This document shows positions 5,071 to 6,132 of a stretch of 6,132 nucleotides of DNA, piece after piece. Source of the DNA: Anaerorhabdus sp036637135 (GTDB taxonomy: Bacteria > Bacillota_I > Bacilli_A > Erysipelotrichales > Erysipelotrichaceae). The stretch is from NCBI RefSeq assembly GCF_036637135.1, contig NZ_JAVWNC010000089.1:1-6132 (forward strand), written 5' to 3'. Each line of letters begins with the position of its first letter. The stretch's first letter is position 1. Under the pieces are notes generated by a model that was given only the letters and a program-made list of their open reading frames with translations, was not told the DNA's origin and ran no database searches. A program made the position numbers and the translations under genes.

Positions 5071-5100
5071 ATTATACAACGAGACTATCATTTTTATCCA
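5071..5100 (-). promoter_or_regulatory. possible promoter for the small RNA
   Basis: A perfect TATAAT (5076 to 5071) is preceded, 18 bases upstream, by TGGATA (5100 to 5095), which matches the -35 consensus at four of six bases. Transcription would start near 5064. The weak -35 and long spacer keep this tentative. Confidence 0.4.
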
Positions 5101-5110
5101 TTATCTTAAT

Positions 5111-5140
5111 CTATCCAAAGTGCTCTACCCTTTTGGATAG
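5111..5140 (-). other. hairpin across the HD-gene stop codon
   Basis: CTATCCAAAG (5111-5120) pairs with CTTTTGGATAG (5130-5140) with a single bulged base, a stem of about 10 bp that encloses the stop codon at 5125-5127. Neither strand has a T run next to it, so it is not a standard intrinsic terminator. It may protect the mRNA 3' end or pause transcription. Confidence 0.45.
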
Positions 5141-6132
5141 AACATCTTTTCTTCATTTTTATTTTCTCCATGAACAAGTGAATGCACAATATTACTTGCT
5201 TCTGATAACTCTTTTATTTCTCCATTATTCATTGAAATCCATATCGCTGAATACTCATCTTCGCGATAAGGTTGATAAGGTCTTTGTTTCACTTCATCTG
5301 TTTCAAAGTAATAACGAATATCATATTTCTTCGCAATTCTATTACGTTTCGCATCAATCATTTTTTCACTTGTGATATCTTTGTATTTAAATAAATCACG
5401 TGTTAATAGTCTTCTTGATAAATCTTGCAAGATTGAATCTTTACATGATGTCAAAAGTGAAAACCCATAGAAACATGTATTTTCATCCATCAAGAAATGA
5501 TCGTGTACAGTAACCGTTTTATTTCGTATAAATGCATCAAACATTGGAACACATTTTAACGCAGAAGGATTCTCTTTCTTACAATCCCTTAATCTTTCAA
5601 ATAGTTTATTCAAAATGATTTCATAACTTCTAGCCGTTGGATGAAAGTAGACTTGCCAATACATATGATATCGAGCCATAATGTAATCTTCCACAGTGTG
5701 AATACCTGTTTCTTTTACCACAATTTTACCATCCTTGACACGCATTGTACGTAACACTCTTTCCAAATCAAACTCACCATATTTAGTACCTGTAAAGTAT
5801 GCATCTCTTAATAAGTAATCCATGCGATCCGCATCTAATTGCCCACTTATCATTTGTGTTAACAATCCATTTGAATGTGTATGGTTAATAATACTGGATA
5901 CCTCTTTCGACAATCCTGTTTGAGCTTTCTCAATGATTTGATGAACCTCAGTATCTTCAAGAATAATTCTCTCAGTAAACTCTTCATGATTTGTATTACA
6001 TATCGATTCAAACGCATGACTAAATGGACCATGACCAATATCATGAAGCAATCCAGCTAACATGACCGCAATCATATCTCGTTCAGAAACTGTTGATCCA
6101 ATATCATTATTTTCTTGAATCATTCTTCTTAC
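5125..6132 (-). CDS. HD-domain phosphohydrolase, YwfO-like (partial, N-terminus outside window)
   Basis: The last 335 codons of a larger gene; the frame stays open to the right edge (VRR before the internal Met at 6123), and roughly 100 N-terminal residues should be missing compared with the roughly 430-residue YwfO. Counting from that Met, GLLHDIGHGPFSHAFE (24-39) supplies the HD metal-binding pair H27-D28, and QLDADRMDYLLRDAYFTG (95-112) carries the distal Asp (D97). The upstream metal-binding His, in the family motif HTRFEHSLG, would lie outside the window. The family includes SAMHD1-like dNTP triphosphohydrolases, such as Enterococcus faecalis EF1143, so the likely activity is hydrolysis of dNTPs or related nucleotides in the cytosol. 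The C-terminal half (about 160-332) has no motif I can name. The gene heads the minus-strand series followed by ywiB and rpoE. The family is sure; the substrate is inferred. Confidence 0.92.
   Translation of the reverse strand, partial: VRRMIQENNDIGSTVSERDMIAVMLAGLLHDIGHGPFSHAFESICNTNHEEFTERIILEDTEVHQIIEKAQTGLSKEVSSIINHTHSNGLLTQMISGQLDADRMDYLLRDAYFTGTKYGEFDLERVLRTMRVKDGKIVVKETGIHTVEDYIMARYHMYWQVYFHPTARSYEIILNKLFERLRDCKKENPSALKCVPMFDAFIRNKTVTVHDHFLMDENTCFYGFSLLTSCKDSILQDLSRRLLTRDLFKYKDITSEKMIDAKRNRIAKKYDIRYYFETDEVKQRPYQPYREDEYSAIWISMNNGEIKELSEASNIVHSLVHGENKNEEKMFYPKG

Larger units (their letters stand above)
4774..5110. other. long intergenic gap between ywiB and the HD gene
   Basis: No conserved gene is seen in this part of the 380-base gap. 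It holds a candidate small RNA with its promoter and terminator (4975-5100). The remaining part (4774-4974) is AT-rich. It contains a 27-codon minus-strand ORF (4836 to 4753) with a weak ribosome binding site and a C/G-rich patch at 4930-4936 (CCCCCG) with no pairing partner nearby. I see no eroded homologue of a known gene. Confidence 0.6.

Noticed and set aside
6121..6123. ATG 6121-6123 as the true start of the HD protein
   Set aside because: The frame remains open to the window edge, and the YwfO family needs about 100 more N-terminal residues including a metal-binding His.

Overview
The window is AT-rich chromosomal DNA from a low-GC Gram-positive bacterium (Bacillota). The main pointers are an RNA polymerase delta subunit (RpoE), a YwiB-type protein, a YwfO-type HD phosphohydrolase, a class IIB fructose-bisphosphate aldolase, strong AGGAGG ribosome binding sites and consensus sigma-A promoters. 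The very short delta subunit and the DUF1846 protein would fit an Erysipelotrichia-like lineage. That placement is an inference; no 16S or other marker is present.

Layout, left to right. (1) 11-526, minus: a small lipoprotein of unknown function. Its own consensus promoter (545-589) carries two TACATATGT palindromes of the BlaI/MecI/CopY operator type. (2) 642-1508, minus: fba, glycolytic aldolase, with a terminator at 602-631. (3) 1635-3122, plus: a DUF1846/UPF0371 protein transcribed divergently from fba, starting at ATG 1635 behind AGGAG. (4) 3121-3202: two terminators, one for each strand, between convergent genes. (5) 3226-4244, minus: rpoE followed by a HAD hydrolase, separated by a short hairpin terminator that overlaps the rpoE stop codon, so the HAD gene probably depends on read-through. 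(6) 4351-4728, minus: ywiB, whose first ATG (4743) lies only two bases from a perfect -10 box, so a TTG at 4728 behind AGGTGA is the better start. (7) 4744-5124: a 380-base gap holding that promoter and a candidate small RNA of about 90 nt ending in a GUGA-tetraloop terminator. (8) 5125-6132, minus: the C-terminal part of an HD-domain nucleotide phosphohydrolase that runs off the right edge.

The minus-strand order HD (ywfO-like), ywiB, rpoE, with fba nearby, is a reduced form of the gene order known from Bacillus (ywfO, ywiB, argS, rpoE, pyrG, fbaA), with argS and pyrG missing here. No mobile element, CRISPR array, tRNA or rRNA was seen, and the protein genes are mostly ordinary housekeeping genes. 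The least explained parts are the regulatory DNA in front of the lipoprotein, the dyad over the rpoE promoter, and the gap between ywiB and the HD gene.
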